A program made the translations under genes and the position numbers. Shown here one piece after another: positions 63,167 to 64,000 of a stretch of 64,000 nucleotides of DNA. Origin of the DNA: Chitinophaga rhizophila (GTDB lineage: Bacteria; Bacteroidota; Bacteroidia; Chitinophagales; Chitinophagaceae). Within the stretch, counting starts at the first letter, position 1, and each line of letters starts with the position of its first letter. The stretch is from the NCBI RefSeq assembly GCF_019492185.1, contig NZ_JAICCF010000006.1, positions 62,001-126,000 of the forward strand, read 5' to 3'. Below the pieces are notes generated by a model. The model was given only the letters and a program-made list of their open reading frames with translations, was not told the DNA's origin and did no database searches.

Positions 63167-63514
63167 CTACCGCTCAACGCCCTCCCGCTTCACAAAATCC
63201 TCCCTGTACGGACTAAACACATCAATCAATACTCCTGGCTCCAGACACAATGCCCCATGCACTACATGCGGCGGAATATAATAAGCATCTCCCGCTTTCA
63301 GCACCTTCTTCTCCCCATCAATCGTAATCTCAAATACACCACTCTCCACATGCGACATCTGTGAGTGGTAATGCTCATGCAATGCGCCTACCGCCCCCTG
63401 CTGAAACTCCACCTTCACCAGCATCAGCTGCTCATTATAAGCCATCACCTTCCTACGTATTCCCGGATCCGGATGCTCCCACGCAATATCCTTATCTTCT
63501 ATAAAAACATTCAT
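63167..63514 (-). CDS. Cupin-domain protein (KdgF-like)
   Basis: A 115-residue single cupin. The metal motif is ALHEHYHSQMSHVESG (two His, Glu or Gln, then His) and the second motif is PPHVVHGALCLEPG. The start IEDKDIAWEHPDPGIRRKV resembles KdgF, which linearises unsaturated uronates from pectin or alginate. The family is broad, so this is tentative. An ATG at 63547 would add 11 residues. Confidence 0.78.
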   Translation of the reverse strand: MNVFIEDKDIAWEHPDPGIRRKVMAYNEQLMLVKVEFQQGAVGALHEHYHSQMSHVESGVFEITIDGEKKVLKAGDAYYIPPHVVHGALCLEPGVLIDVFSPYREDFVKREGVER

Positions 63515-63552
63515 CTGATTATATTTTAAAATGATCTCTCCTGCCATAATTC

Positions 63553-63593
63553 AAAAAGTCCATAGCTCCGATATGGCTGCTATGGACTTTTTT
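63553..63593. terminator. Terminator hairpin
   Basis: A 14-bp stem AAAAAGTCCATAGC/GCTATGGACTTTTT with a 12-nt loop, flanked by A-run and T-run. It ends the TlpA-like gene on the minus strand. Confidence 0.85.
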
Positions 63594-63650
63594 ATCTCTG
63601 CGAATGCATGCTGCCATTACAATAGTATGCCGGCCAGCAACACCCTGCTC

Positions 63651-64000
63651 TTATTTTAGTAATTCCTCAAGACGCTTATCCAGCTCCTCCCCTCTCAGGT
63701 TCTTAGCAACGATCTTGCCCTGTGGATCCAGCAGGAAATTCTGCGGAACAGATCTTACTCCGTACAGTTTAGCCACATCATTATCCCAGAACTTCAGGTC
63801 AGATACATGCGTCCAGGTCAACCCATCCTTATGAATAGCATTGATCCAGGCGTCACGACCGGTAGGCTGATCCAGCGATACGCTTACAATAGTGAACGCT
63901 TTATCTTTATGATGATTGTAAGCTGCCACTACATACGGATTCTCCATACGGCACGGACGGCACCAGGAAGCCCAGAAATCTACCAGTACATACTTACCAC
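63651..64000 (-). CDS. TlpA-like thioredoxin-fold protein, C-terminal part
   Basis: The minus-strand frame is open to the window edge: GKYVLVDFWASWCRPCRMEN, then AYNHHKDKAFTIVSVSLDQP, SVPQNFLLDPQGKIVAKNLR (cis-proline) and RLEELLK. The CxxC is CRPC. Bacteroidota TlpA/ResA-type proteins are usually secreted or lipid-anchored reductants with an N-terminal DUF4369, which would lie outside the window. Partial because of the edge, not broken. Confidence 0.9.
   Translation of the reverse strand, partial: GKYVLVDFWASWCRPCRMENPYVVAAYNHHKDKAFTIVSVSLDQPTGRDAWINAIHKDGLTWTHVSDLKFWDNDVAKLYGVRSVPQNFLLDPQGKIVAKNLRGEELDKRLEELLK

Overview
The window looks like a chromosome segment of a Bacteroidota soil bacterium, most likely Chitinophagaceae and Chitinophaga-like. 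The evidence is two SusC/SusD pairs, an ECF sigma/FecR pair, promoter -7 boxes of the TAnnTTTG type, few Shine-Dalgarno sites and a grasp-with-spasm peptide cluster. No phage, insertion sequence, CRISPR array or rRNA was seen. Species assignment is inference.

Layout. 1-2.5 kb: Lrp/AsnC regulator (partial) divergent from an ornithine aminotransferase-arginase operon. 2.6-12.7 kb: a RiPP locus on the minus strand. It has three related precursor peptides (9663-9824, 9928-10146 and a detached one at 12450-12668), an ATP-grasp maturase, a small translationally coupled ORF, a SPASM protein without a recognisable radical-SAM CxxxCxxC motif, a C39-peptidase ABC exporter, an HlyD-type adaptor and an HEXXH-motif protein resembling peptide beta-hydroxylases. 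13-31 kb: ordinary accessory and metabolic genes (GH127-like hydrolase, vWA protein, SDR, RidA, Crp/Fnr regulator, ABC-F, OsmC, thioredoxin, lipase), with an odd tRNA-like RNA at 18678-18752 directly upstream of the SDR gene.

32.4-35.2 kb: a TROVE/Ro60 protein gene followed by about 1.1 kb of noncoding DNA ending in a strong terminator. This stretch holds six tandem Y-RNA-like units. Each has a GTGTCGT-containing internal-loop stem that looks like a Ro60-binding site. Five also carry a circularly permuted tRNA mimic, with the T-arm first, the acceptor stem closed by a loop, and the D-arm last. The sixth is a minimal unit without the mimic. Between units one and two lies a further ~195-nt RNA with tRNA parts in normal order and a large insertion. 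This array is the most striking feature of the window.

35.6-47 kb: MFS/MarR/OsmC module with a shared palindromic operator, YiiX-like hydrolase, TPR protein, secreted phosphodiesterase-like enzyme, DinB-fold protein, photolyase-related protein and DNA polymerase IV. 47-62 kb: SusD-SusC pair, DinB-fold protein, then ECF sigma, FecR, STN-containing SusC, SusD and a sialidase-like BNR protein, all on the minus strand, forming a probable glycan-utilisation locus under cell-surface signalling. 62-64 kb: ferritin, cupin and a TlpA-like thioredoxin cut by the window edge.
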